Origin: an uncultured Prevotella sp.
GTDB taxonomy: Bacteria; Bacteroidota; Bacteroidia; Bacteroidales; Bacteroidaceae
DNA length: 64,000 nucleotides
Direction of reading: 5' to 3'
NCBI GenBank assembly: GCA_902800365.1
Contig: CADCEF010000017.1
Location: forward strand, 24,262 to 88,261
The notes under the pieces: model-generated
The model's database searches: none
The model's input: only the letters and a program-made list of their open reading frames with translations
Told to the model about the DNA's origin: nothing
In this document: positions 1 to 7,522 of the stretch, in pieces
Layout of the letters: the number at the start of each line of letters is the position of its first letter
Position numbering within the stretch: the first letter of the stretch is position 1
Program-made: the position numbers and the translations under genes

Positions 1-687
1 CCAACAGCTATTATGAATAAGGTTGTTGACGACCTGAAGCAGTACGGTAACGTACAGCGCGCCATGATTGGAATCCAGGGTAGCGACGTGAAGAGCTACG
101 TTGATGCCAAGAAGGACGAAGGCAAGGAGATTGACCTGGGCACCATGGAGGGTATCTACGTGGCCAAGGTTGTAGAAGACGGTGCTGCCGAGGCTGCTGG
201 TCTGAAGGAGGGCGACGTAATCACAACTATCGACGGTAAGAAGGTTAAGCAGTTTGGTGAGCTTCAGGGCATCCTGGCTAAGAAGCGCCCTGGCGACAAG
301 GTTACCATCACCTATCTGCGCGACAAGAAGAGCCGCACTGCCACCCTCACCCTCAAGAACGAGCAGGGCAACACTAAGGTTGTGAAGAATGCTGATACTG
401 ACGTGCTGGGAGCCGACTTCCGTCCGGTTACAGAGGCTCAGAAGAAGCAGCTTGAGATTAGCTACGGTCTGGAGGTTATCAAGGTTAACGGTGGCAAGAT
501 GAAGGATGCCGGTGTTCCAAAGGGATTCATCATCCAGCGTGTGAACGACATACCTATGAAGAGTTTCGACGACCTGCAGAATGCAGTGAAGGAAGCTAAC
601 AATTCTAAGGATCAGATGCTGGTTATCCGCGGTATCTTCCCAACAGGTAAAAAGGGCGGATTTGTGGTATATCTGCAGAATGAATAA
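1..687 (+). CDS. degP: DegP/HtrA (Do-family) periplasmic serine protease, C-terminal part
   Basis: The reading frame is open from base 1, so the gene begins upstream of the window and only its last 228 residues are visible. Two PDZ-type domains can be read: the first around MIGIQGSDV...GIYVAKVVEDGAAEAAGLKEGD and the second around GLEVIKVNGG...GFIIQRVNDIPMKS. This is the usual tandem PDZ arrangement that follows the trypsin-like domain in Do proteases, which degrade or refold misfolded envelope proteins in the periplasm. The catalytic His-Asp-Ser triad lies outside the window, so protease activity cannot be checked here. The gene ends in TAA and a strong terminator follows 20 bp later. Assignment to the family is firm; DegP versus DegQ is not resolved. 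Confidence 0.88.
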   Translation, partial: PTAIMNKVVDDLKQYGNVQRAMIGIQGSDVKSYVDAKKDEGKEIDLGTMEGIYVAKVVEDGAAEAAGLKEGDVITTIDGKKVKQFGELQGILAKKRPGDKVTITYLRDKKSRTATLTLKNEQGNTKVVKNADTDVLGADFRPVTEAQKKQLEISYGLEVIKVNGGKMKDAGVPKGFIIQRVNDIPMKSFDDLQNAVKEANNSKDQMLVIRGIFPTGKKGGFVVYLQNE

Positions 688-707
688 CCGAAAATGAAGA
701 AAAAAGG

Positions 708-739
708 GCCACGAATGTCAAAATTCGTGGCTTTTTTTT
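708..739 (+). terminator. Rho-independent terminator of the degP transcript
   Basis: A perfect 9-bp stem (GCCACGAAT at 708-716 and ATTCGTGGC at 723-731) is followed directly by eight T residues. It ends the degP message and lies just upstream of the rpoD promoter. An ATG-initiated extension of the rpoD frame begins at 694, but it runs through this hairpin and is therefore unlikely to be translated. Confidence 0.85.
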
Positions 740-768
740 GGTTGTTTCAGGAAAAAGCCTTACTTTTG
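737..768 (+). promoter_or_regulatory. rpoD promoter (Bacteroidetes type)
   Basis: TACTTTTG at 761-768 fits the TAnnTTTG -7 box and TTTG at 737-740 fits the -33 box, with exactly 20 bp between them. Transcription should begin near 775, about 20 nt before the rpoD ATG at 796. The -33 box uses the last T residues of the preceding terminator. Confidence 0.75.
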
Positions 769-795
769 CGCGCAGCTAAAAATAATATTACCACG

Positions 796-1656
796 ATGAG
801 ACAACTAAAGATCACTAAATCTATAACCAACCGAGAGAGTGCTGCTCTTGAGAAGTATCTGCAGGAGATAAGCAAGGAAACAATGATCTCGGCTGAAGAA
901 GAAGTTGAATTGGCACAGCGTATTAAGAAGGGCGACCAGAAAGCGCTGGAACGTTTAACGAAGGCTAATCTTCGTTTCGTTGTCTCCGTGGCTAAACAAT
1001 ATCAGAATCAGGGACTGTCGCTACCCGATCTGATTAACGAGGGTAACCTCGGACTGCTTAAGGCAGCTGAGCGTTTCGACGAGACGCGCGGATTCAAATT
1101 CATCTCGTATGCTGTATGGTGGATTCGTCAAAGCATCCTGCAGGCAATATCAGAACAGAGCCGTATAGTACGACTACCGCTGAATCAGGTGGGATCGGTG
1201 AACAAGATAAACCGCGAGATAAACCGCTTTGAGCAGCTCAACGAGCGTCGCCCGTCAGTAGACGAGATAGCTGAGAAGGTAGACCTGCCTCAGGATAAGA
1301 TTGACGAGGCTATGGCCATCAACGGTCACCAGATAAGTGTGGATGCACCGTTTGTAGAAGGCGAAGACAACAGTCTGCTCGACGTGATGGCAAACAACGA
1401 TGCTCCTATGGCCGACAACCTGCTGGTTGAAGAGTCGCTAAGATCGGAGATTCAGACAGCGCTGAACGCCCTTAACGAGCGCGAGCGTAACGTGCTAGAG
1501 GCATCGTACGGCATCAATCAGCCGGAGCTTACTCTCGAGGAGATTGGCTCTAAGTTCGGACTCACTCGCGAGCGCGTACGACAGATAAAGGAAAAGGCTA
1601 TCCGCAAACTAAGGAATAGTAAAACGAACAAATTTTTAAAGACATATTTAGGATAA
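796..1656 (+). CDS. rpoD: RNA polymerase primary sigma factor RpoD/SigA
   Basis: A 286-residue sigma-70 factor directing RNA polymerase to housekeeping promoters. Visible regions are 1.2/2 ([30 protein letters not shown] is split across the helices; then the [10 protein letters not shown] and [11 protein letters not shown] motifs of regions 2.3-2.4), region 3 ([13 protein letters not shown]) and region 4.2 ([23 protein letters not shown]). Region 1.1 is missing, as is usual in the short Bacteroidetes RpoD. I chose the ATG at 796 (MRQLKITKS) because the promoter and preceding terminator rule out the upstream ATG at 694, and because this N-terminus is characteristic of the group. The next gene starts immediately after the stop codon, suggesting co-transcription. 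Confidence 0.96.
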   Translation: MRQLKITKSITNRESAALEKYLQEISKETMISAEEEVELAQRIKKGDQKALERLTKANLRFVVSVAKQYQNQGLSLPDLINEGNLGLLKAAERFDETRGFKFISYAVWWIRQSILQAISEQSRIVRLPLNQVGSVNKINREINRFEQLNERRPSVDEIAEKVDLPQDKIDEAMAINGHQISVDAPFVEGEDNSLLDVMANNDAPMADNLLVEESLRSEIQTALNALNERERNVLEASYGINQPELTLEEIGSKFGLTRERVRQIKEKAIRKLRNSKTNKFLKTYLG

Positions 1657-2079
1657 ATGAAATTATTGAAACACCTCACTCTCGCCATCGCTATGATGGC
1701 ATTCGGCAGTAGCAATGTGTCAGCCCAAGATGTAAAAGTTCCCCAAGCTTATATGTTCGGATTTGTAGCTTCGTTCAATGATTCTACAGTATATTTCACT
1801 AACATACAGAAGGTAGACAACGTTTGGGTTACCAAAAAGAAGAAGATGCTTGCCGGACGCAACCACTACTCTTATCAGCTCCGCGAGTTCTTTGCGCAGA
1901 AGCGACAGCAGCCTAACCGCACTTGCGTGGTAGTGGCAAATGTAGACCGCAAGAAGCTGGAAAAGAAATATATCAAGATGAAGAATAAATATCTGGCTAA
2001 CAGCAAGAAACCATACGACGTAAGAAGCATAGCCGAAACCGACTTTAAGTTCGAAGCAGTCGATATGAGTAATGAATAA
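1657..2079 (+). CDS. small secreted protein of unknown function
   Basis: 140 residues starting with a clear signal peptide (MKLLKHLTLAIAMMAF, cleavage likely after SAQ or NVSA). The mature part is basic, with many Lys and Arg (KKKKMLAG, RKKLEKKYIKMKNKY), and has no domain I recognise. The ATG abuts the rpoD stop codon, so it is probably translated from the same message, and a terminator follows 1 bp after its stop. Pairing of a secreted basic protein with the main sigma factor is unexplained and may be only positional. It looks like a real gene because of the signal peptide, lack of frameshifts and tight packing. Confidence 0.75.
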   Translation: MKLLKHLTLAIAMMAFGSSNVSAQDVKVPQAYMFGFVASFNDSTVYFTNIQKVDNVWVTKKKKMLAGRNHYSYQLREFFAQKRQQPNRTCVVVANVDRKKLEKKYIKMKNKYLANSKKPYDVRSIAETDFKFEAVDMSNE

Positions 2080-2080
2080 A

Positions 2081-2119
2081 AAATAAAGCCCTTCGCAATT
2101 GCGAGGGGCTTTATTTTTT
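2081..2119. terminator. bidirectional terminator between convergent genes
   Basis: AAATAAAGCCC and GGGCTTTATTT form a long stem around a TCGCAATTGCGA centre, with a T-run on each strand. It serves the rpoD unit from the left and the ior/aminotransferase operon from the right. Confidence 0.88.
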
Positions 2120-3428
2120 ACCTGGGATTATTTATTTCGAATATCTTCATGCGTTCTTCGAGCATATCGTACTGATGATCCTCGATGAACGATGTGCACA
2201 CTCGCAGGCCTTCTTGTTCAGAACCGCAGGTTATCAGGCAGATAGCCGAGACACCATAGTACATAAGCTCCTTGGCGAGCTGACCTGATGTCATGCCGGG
2301 ATAGCCAATTGTGAAGTAGAATCCGTCGGCTATTGGCTCGTCAAGGTCCTTGTCGTAAACCACATAGAAGTTATGACGGCAGAATATCTCCTTCAGTTTC
2401 TTGGCACGTTCGCCGTAAACGCTGATCTCCTTGCGGAAGTCGTACTTGCCCTCATAGGCAGCCTTGAGCATGGCTGCCAAGGCATACTGGGCACTGTGAC
2501 TGGTTCCTGAGCTCAGGGCGTAGAGCATACGGGTGGAGAACACCAGACCGAAAGGTAGACCCTGATAGCGGGCAGCCAGATCGGGGAAATGGCGATGGAA
2601 CAGCGCATCGCTGATACAAACCACACCGATACGTTCGCCAGCATAGCTGAATGCCTTAGAACCACTGATGAGCAGCATGTAATTATCGGTATAGCGGGCT
2701 ACAGTGGCCTGATAGGGAGCCTGGAACGGTGTAGAGAGGTTCTTGCGGAAGTCCATGGCAAAATAAGCCAGGTCTTCCATCACAATCACATCGTACTTGG
2801 TGGCAAGGTCGCCGATAATCTTCAACTCCTCCTCACGCAGACAGATCCACGAAGGGTTGTTGGGGTTCGAATAAACTATGGCGCAGATGTTACCCTCGCT
2901 GAGATAGCTCTCGAGTTTAGCCTGGAGCTTTTCGCCACGGTAGTCGTACACATCGAAGGTCTTGTACTTAACGCCCATCACCTGCAGCTGCATCTTCTGT
3001 ACAGGGAATCCCGGGTCGATGAACAGCACGGTATCCTTCTTCTTATCGCACTGTGAACAGGTGAGGAAGCTGCCGAAGGTTCCCTGCATCGAACCAGTTA
3101 CGGGCACACACCCCTCGGGCTTGATATCGATGCCAATAAATGCCTTCACAAACTGCGATGCAGCCTCTTTGAGCACAGGATCGCCCTGGATATCAGGATA
3201 GCTATGGGCTATGCCATCCTGCAGGGCTTTTATCTGGGCATCGACGCCTACCTGTGCGGCAGGCAGACCGGGAATACCCATCTCCATCTTGATGAACTCT
3301 ACCCCACTCTCTTTCTCTGCATTTGCAGCTACCTGTTTCACCTCACGGATAGTGGCCTTGGCAAAATCATCGATGCCAAGTCCAGCCACCAGCGAGTCAA
3401 CTATTTCTCTTTTAATCGGAGTTTCCAT
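2118..3428 (-). CDS. PLP-dependent class I/II aminotransferase
   Basis: 436 residues of the aspartate-aminotransferase fold. The PLP-binding lysine lies in SGSKAFSYAGERIG, and the cofactor-contacting YSNPNNPSW and VMEDLAY segments are present. I chose the ATG at 3428 (METPIKREI) because the upstream extension begins with TTG. It is the last gene of an operon with iorA and iorB, which points to an aromatic or other amino acid whose 2-oxoacid feeds the indolepyruvate-type oxidoreductase. That link is inference; the substrate cannot be read from the sequence. Some database relatives are called 'LL-diaminopimelate' or 'valine-pyruvate' type aminotransferases, which I cannot distinguish here. It is separated from iorB by an unusually long palindrome. 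Confidence 0.88.
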   Translation of the reverse strand: METPIKREIVDSLVAGLGIDDFAKATIREVKQVAANAEKESGVEFIKMEMGIPGLPAAQVGVDAQIKALQDGIAHSYPDIQGDPVLKEAASQFVKAFIGIDIKPEGCVPVTGSMQGTFGSFLTCSQCDKKKDTVLFIDPGFPVQKMQLQVMGVKYKTFDVYDYRGEKLQAKLESYLSEGNICAIVYSNPNNPSWICLREEELKIIGDLATKYDVIVMEDLAYFAMDFRKNLSTPFQAPYQATVARYTDNYMLLISGSKAFSYAGERIGVVCISDALFHRHFPDLAARYQGLPFGLVFSTRMLYALSSGTSHSAQYALAAMLKAAYEGKYDFRKEISVYGERAKKLKEIFCRHNFYVVYDKDLDEPIADGFYFTIGYPGMTSGQLAKELMYYGVSAICLITCGSEQEGLRVCTSFIEDHQYDMLEERMKIFEINNPR

Positions 3429-3445
3429 TGTGTTTATTTTTTTTG

Positions 3446-3516
3446 GCAACGGACTACAGGACTAACAGGACTGATTAATCCGAATAATAAAGTCCTTAAG
3501 TCCTGTAGTCCGTTGC
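3446..3516. repeat. 71-bp palindromic element between iorB and the aminotransferase gene
   Basis: The outer arms are a perfect 18-bp inverted repeat (GCAACGGACTACAGGACT at 3446-3463; its exact reverse complement at 3499-3516). An inner AGGACT (3467-3472) pairs with AGTCCT (3491-3496). Each arm contains the word GGACT repeated, and the centre is GATTAATC. In the direction of the operon the hairpin is followed by CAAAAAAAA rather than T residues, so it is not an ordinary terminator. It may stabilise or process the mRNA, or be a small mobile or repetitive element. Confidence 0.85.
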
Positions 3517-3529
3517 TAAATACTAAATA

Positions 3530-4102
3530 TTACTTCTGGGCGGCACGGCCGATGGCGAGGGCCTTGATGTTAGCATCGACGATGGCATCGCCTTTACGGG
3601 CGAAGACACGACGGATGGCATCCTCCAGTTTGTCGTACTCAATGCCAAGCGCCTTCTGGGCTGCACCCAACAGGATGACGTTGGCACTGCGAGGCACACC
3701 ATTGTCCTTTGCTGCCTGCTCAATGTCGAGAACTATCACATTCTTGATACCATTCAGATCCTTCTTAATGGTCTCAATATCAGGATAGTTTGGTATATTC
3801 ACGAAAGGAGCGCTCGAAGTGATAATCCAACCATCCTTAGCAAGGAATGGCAGATAGCGCAGGGCCTCCATAGGCTCCATCGAGATGATGACATCGGCAC
3901 CTCCCAGAGGGATAAGATCGCTGCTGATGGGGTTGCTCGAGATGCGCAGATTGCTCTGCACATCGCCACCACGCTGACTCATTCCGTGTACTTCGGCCTG
4001 CTTGATATAGAGGTTCTCCTTCATGGCTGCTTCGCCAATGATAGTGGCTATCGAAAGGATACCCTGACCTCCTACTCCACAAAGTATAATATCTGTTTTC
4101 AT
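3530..4102 (-). CDS. iorB: indolepyruvate:ferredoxin oxidoreductase, beta subunit
   Basis: 190 residues of the pyruvate/ketoisovalerate oxidoreductase gamma-type domain. The hallmark N-terminus DIILCGVGGQGILS, the EVHGMSQRGG segment and SMEPMEALRYLP are visible. With IorA it oxidatively decarboxylates aryl pyruvates (indolepyruvate, phenylpyruvate, hydroxyphenylpyruvate) to aryl-acetyl-CoA, passing electrons to ferredoxin in the cytoplasm; the reverse reaction is used for aromatic amino acid synthesis in some anaerobes. It begins after iorA, the gap being made wholly of four TAATGTT-like heptamers that include the iorA stop codon. Length is normal for the family. Confidence 0.93.
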   Translation of the reverse strand: MKTDIILCGVGGQGILSIATIIGEAAMKENLYIKQAEVHGMSQRGGDVQSNLRISSNPISSDLIPLGGADVIISMEPMEALRYLPFLAKDGWIITSSAPFVNIPNYPDIETIKKDLNGIKNVIVLDIEQAAKDNGVPRSANVILLGAAQKALGIEYDKLEDAIRRVFARKGDAIVDANIKALAIGRAAQK

Positions 4103-4103
4103 G

Positions 4104-4132
4104 AAACATTAAACATTAAACATTAAACATTA
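4104..4132 (-). repeat. four tandem TAATGTT heptamers filling the iorA-iorB gap
   Basis: On the coding strand the iorA stop codon TAA is the first triplet of the array, which continues for four copies and ends just before the iorB ATG. The same heptamer recurs at 7495-7522, near 58270-58304 and at 61072-61097. Confidence 0.85.
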
Positions 4133-5734
4133 TTTAGCTGCTGCCTTTTTCTGCTTGAGGTGGCGCTGCAGCGTCTGCATGCACTCACGACGAGGAATAA
4201 TCACACTCACACCGTGATAGTTGATCTCATCGCGGATGGCCTTCGTAATCTCAGGCATATTCTTAGGTATTGGGTTAACCACCTTAAGGTGATCCTCCGA
4301 GAGGCCCAAGCCCTTACAGATAGCCTCGAACTTGTTGGTGCCTGCAGAATCCTGACCACCAGTCATAGCCGTTGTGAGGTTATCGCTGATGATAACGGTG
4401 ATGTCGGCATTCTCGTTGATGGCATCAAGCAGTCCGGTCATACCGCTGTGGGTAAAGGTAGAGTCGCCGATAATGGCTACGGCAGGCCACTGACCAGCAT
4501 CGCTGGCACCCTTGGCCATGGTGATAGAGGCACCCATATCTACGCAGCTATGAATGGCCTTGTAGGGAGGCAGGAAGCCCAATGTGTAGCAACCGATATC
4601 GCCAAACACACGGGCGTTAGGATACTCCTTCAGCACCTCGTTCAGAGCAGTGTAAACATCGCGGTGTCCACAACCCTGACACAATGCAGGTGGACGTGGT
4701 GTTACATCCTCGCATGGAGCATAGCTCTCGCTGCTCTCAAGGCCTAAAGCCTTCTTCAGGAAGTCTGGGTTCAGTTCGCCTGTACGAGGCAGCTCACCTG
4801 TAAGGCGACCCTTGATAACTGCATTTCCAGGCATCACACCGCGAACCTGATCCTCGATGAATGGCTGACCCTCTTCGGCTATCAGCACCTGCTCGCAGTC
4901 GTCAGTCATGCGGCGGATAAGCTTCTTAGGTATAGGATACTGGCTGATCTTAAGCACTGGGAATGGGCATCCGTTAGGATAGCACTCCATCAGATAGTTA
5001 TATGCAATACCGCTGGCTATAACGCCCAACTTATGGTCGCTGCCATCGATATACTTATTATATTTGCTGTCTACAGCCATCTGCTCAAGCACAGGCTGCT
5101 GACCAGTTACAATCACATTACGCTTGCGTGCAAAGGCAGGCAGCAGCACCCAGTTACTTGCCTGAGCATCGTAGTTAAGCTCGTTCTGTGGGCGTGGTTC
5201 GTCCTTAACCTCAACTACAGCACGGCTGTGGGCCATACGTGTTGTTACACGCATAAGTATTGGCAGATGCAGCTGTTCTGAAAGGTCGAAAGCCTCCTGC
5301 ATCATGTCGTAGGCCTCCTGCTGCGAGCTAGGCTCGAGAGTAGGAATCATGGCAAACTTAGCGTAGAAACGCGAGTCCTGCTCATCCTGCGATGAGTGCA
5401 TCGATGGGTCGTCGGCCACCAGAACCACTACTCCACCGTTAGTACCCGTCATAGCCGAGTTAACAAATGGATCGGCACAAACGTTCAGTCCCACATGTTT
5501 CATACACACCAGTGCCCTCTTGCCCATATACGACATACCGAGTGCAGCCTCCATAGCCGTCTTCTCGTTTGTGCTCCAACGACGGTGGATGTTGCGCTCC
5601 TTGGCAATAGGCGACTCCTGGATATACTCGGTAATCTCCGTTGATGGAGTGCCGGGATAGGCATATACACCACTCAGACCAGCATCGATAGCGCCCTGAG
5701 CAATAGCCTCGTCTCCCAATAATAGCTTTTTCAT
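4130..5734 (-). CDS. iorA: indolepyruvate:ferredoxin oxidoreductase, alpha subunit, without a C-terminal ferredoxin domain
   Basis: 534 residues with an N-terminal pyrimidine-binding thiamine diphosphate domain (GVYAYPGTPSTEI; VGLNVCADP) and a C-terminal ThDP domain (RPPALCQGCGHRDVY; FGDIGCYTLG; the metal-binding GDSTFTHSGMTGLLDAI...N). It is the catalytic partner of IorB. The protein ends shortly after VIIPRRECMQTLQ. The two-cluster CxxCxxCxxxCP ferredoxin module that ends many archaeal and clostridial IorA proteins is absent, so electrons must leave by another route or a separate ferredoxin. First gene of its operon, with a good promoter at 5795-5826. Confidence 0.92.
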   Translation of the reverse strand: MKKLLLGDEAIAQGAIDAGLSGVYAYPGTPSTEITEYIQESPIAKERNIHRRWSTNEKTAMEAALGMSYMGKRALVCMKHVGLNVCADPFVNSAMTGTNGGVVVLVADDPSMHSSQDEQDSRFYAKFAMIPTLEPSSQQEAYDMMQEAFDLSEQLHLPILMRVTTRMAHSRAVVEVKDEPRPQNELNYDAQASNWVLLPAFARKRNVIVTGQQPVLEQMAVDSKYNKYIDGSDHKLGVIASGIAYNYLMECYPNGCPFPVLKISQYPIPKKLIRRMTDDCEQVLIAEEGQPFIEDQVRGVMPGNAVIKGRLTGELPRTGELNPDFLKKALGLESSESYAPCEDVTPRPPALCQGCGHRDVYTALNEVLKEYPNARVFGDIGCYTLGFLPPYKAIHSCVDMGASITMAKGASDAGQWPAVAIIGDSTFTHSGMTGLLDAINENADITVIISDNLTTAMTGGQDSAGTNKFEAICKGLGLSEDHLKVVNPIPKNMPEITKAIRDEINYHGVSVIIPRRECMQTLQRHLKQKKAAAK

Positions 5735-5794
5735 TTTTGACTAATTTACTATTTATAATTTTCGATTATCTATTTACAGTTTCATTATCATGGG

Positions 5795-5826
5795 CAAAGG
5801 TAGGCTTTTTTTCGCAAATAGCCAAA
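5795..5826 (-). promoter_or_regulatory. iorA operon promoter
   Basis: On the minus strand TACCTTTG (5802-5795) is the -7 box and TTTG (5826-5823) the -33 box, separated by 20 bp. The start point should be near 5788, giving a leader of about 54 nt. The -33 box lies in the T-run of the terminator ending the upstream transcript. Confidence 0.75.
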
Positions 5827-5860
5827 AAAATACGGCTTAATTTGCATAAGCCGTATTTTT
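5824..5860 (-). terminator. terminator of the porin operon
   Basis: AAATACGGCTTA (5828-5839) pairs with TAAGCCGTATTT (5847-5858) around a 7-nt loop, with T-runs on both strands. It lies about 50 bp after the porin stop codon. Confidence 0.82.
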
Positions 5861-5909
5861 ATTCAATCGTATTACAATTTTTACATTTTTACATTTTCTA
5901 ATTATTACA

Positions 5910-7484
5910 TTAGAAGGTATATCCCAATGTGAGCAGGAACTGGTTGCGCTTGTTGGTTACCTTGCTGACACCAGAGACAAAGGTGGCTGAAGAGTATATT
6001 GCAGAATAGTCCTGGAACGGATGGAAATCACCATCGGTCTTGCTCAGCTGATAAGCCAGGTCGATATTCATCTTACCTACCTTGTAGCCTACACCAACTG
6101 TGAGGCGCTGGGTGTCCTTCCAGTTCACATAGTCGGTGGTAGAGGCATACATGGTGCCTGGGCTGTCGACAGTCATGTCGCGAACGCCATCCATCTTGTA
6201 GCCACCTGTCAGATAGTTGTAACCCAGTCGGAAAGCAACCTCAGGAATGGGCTTGTACTCAGCACCCACCTTGAATGTAGAAACACCCTTGAGCGACTTC
6301 TCGGTGTTACTCTTCATGGCATAGTCCTTAGAGGTCTCAGCATTGTCATAGTAGTCGTAACCATCGATAATGCGGTTCTGACTGGCACCGTAGTCGGTAT
6401 ACTCATAAGTAGCGCCTAAGGCCAACTGTGTGCCTACGGTAGTACCCATGCTGAGTCCGAATCTCCAAGGAGTGTGGTAGGCAAACTCGTAGCTCTGCTC
6501 GCTGTAGCCCTTATCCCACGATCCGTAAGGCGTGTTGTTATACAGCACGGTAGAGTTGCTCGATGTGAGCTGATACCATGTTGGGGTATGGATATAGGCA
6601 CCTACACGGAAAGCTGACTCCTCCATAGGACGAACGATCACACCGAACTTCAGGTCGACACCGTTACCGGTTATCTTGCGCTCGTCGCCATACGATACAG
6701 CTCCGCAAAGACCACTTCCATCGAGCAACTGCTCTGTGTACTCAGAGTAGCCCTTATAGCGTACGTCCTTGATGCCAACAGTAATTCCCCAGAAGAAACG
6801 ATCGTTATAGTTACCGCTCAGGTTGAAGTCGTAGTCGGCAATCCAACCTCTGTGAGCTCTGTCGAATGTATAGCCGTTGGCATCATTAAAATAGAATTTA
6901 CCATCATTGGGGTCGAGCAGCAGCGCATTAGCGTTCATAAAGTCGGCCTCGGTAAAGCTGTACGAACGATAGTCGGTACCAGGTTCCCAGCCGATGATGT
7001 CGCCGCTTGTATTCTCTTCCATATCGTAGATTCCACGATCCCACTTTGCGTAGGTCAGTCCGTTCTGCGAACATCCAATCAGCGTGTTTGCAGCCGACAA
7101 AATCTGATCGAAGTTACGACTCTTGTGGTAGTTGAATCCCACATTAATAAACGACTGTGGACTAATTCTTGCCGAATAGACGAAACCAGCCTGATCGAAG
7201 CTCATGTTGGTTTTGCTCAGTCCGTCGAACTCCTGAGCATCAGCCTGCGACTGAAGTCCGAAGCTCACGCTGGCTGTAGAGTGGCGGAAGAGTCCGATAC
7301 CCGCAGGGTTACTACTCATGGTAGATATGTCGGCACCTAAAGCCTCCATAGCTCCACCCATACCCACATAGCGGGCAGTTCCGTTCAGATCGCTGCCAAG
7401 CAGGCGAGCGCTCTCATATGTATCCTGTGCAGCAGCTGGCAATCCCATGCCCATAGCAATCACTGCCAAAATCATCTTCTTCAT
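5910..7484 (-). CDS. OmpP1/FadL/TodX-type outer-membrane transport protein
   Basis: 524 residues with a signal peptide (MKKMILAVIAMGMGLPAAAQ), the family's N-terminal plug signature (LGSDLNGTARYVGMGGAMEALGADISTMSSNPAG is present in pieces: ARYVGMGGAMEALGAD then SNPAGIGLF) and a long series of alternating beta strands ending in LLTLGYTF, with the terminal Phe typical of outer-membrane barrels. Related proteins move hydrophobic substrates across the outer membrane; the substrate here is unknown. It follows the Tyr/Trp-rich secreted protein by 36 bp and probably shares its message. Barrel assignment is firm, transport role inferred from family. Confidence 0.86.
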   Translation of the reverse strand: MKKMILAVIAMGMGLPAAAQDTYESARLLGSDLNGTARYVGMGGAMEALGADISTMSSNPAGIGLFRHSTASVSFGLQSQADAQEFDGLSKTNMSFDQAGFVYSARISPQSFINVGFNYHKSRNFDQILSAANTLIGCSQNGLTYAKWDRGIYDMEENTSGDIIGWEPGTDYRSYSFTEADFMNANALLLDPNDGKFYFNDANGYTFDRAHRGWIADYDFNLSGNYNDRFFWGITVGIKDVRYKGYSEYTEQLLDGSGLCGAVSYGDERKITGNGVDLKFGVIVRPMEESAFRVGAYIHTPTWYQLTSSNSTVLYNNTPYGSWDKGYSEQSYEFAYHTPWRFGLSMGTTVGTQLALGATYEYTDYGASQNRIIDGYDYYDNAETSKDYAMKSNTEKSLKGVSTFKVGAEYKPIPEVAFRLGYNYLTGGYKMDGVRDMTVDSPGTMYASTTDYVNWKDTQRLTVGVGYKVGKMNIDLAYQLSKTDGDFHPFQDYSAIYSSATFVSGVSKVTNKRNQFLLTLGYTF

Positions 7485-7494
7485 AATGGCTATC

Positions 7495-7522
7495 TAATGT
7501 TTAATGTTTAATCTTTAATGTT
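7495..7522 (+). repeat. TAATGTT heptamer array between two envelope genes
   Basis: Three TAATGTT copies and one TAATCTT lie end to end on the plus strand, opposite to the direction of transcription of the flanking genes. This is the reverse orientation of the array in iorA-iorB. Confidence 0.8.

Noticed and set aside
694-795. N-terminal extension of RpoD from ATG at 694
   Set aside because: It would be translated through the degP terminator and the rpoD promoter; the ATG at 796 fits the family.
3429-3529. Palindrome as a terminator for iorB
   Set aside because: No T-run follows the hairpin on the minus strand; A residues do.
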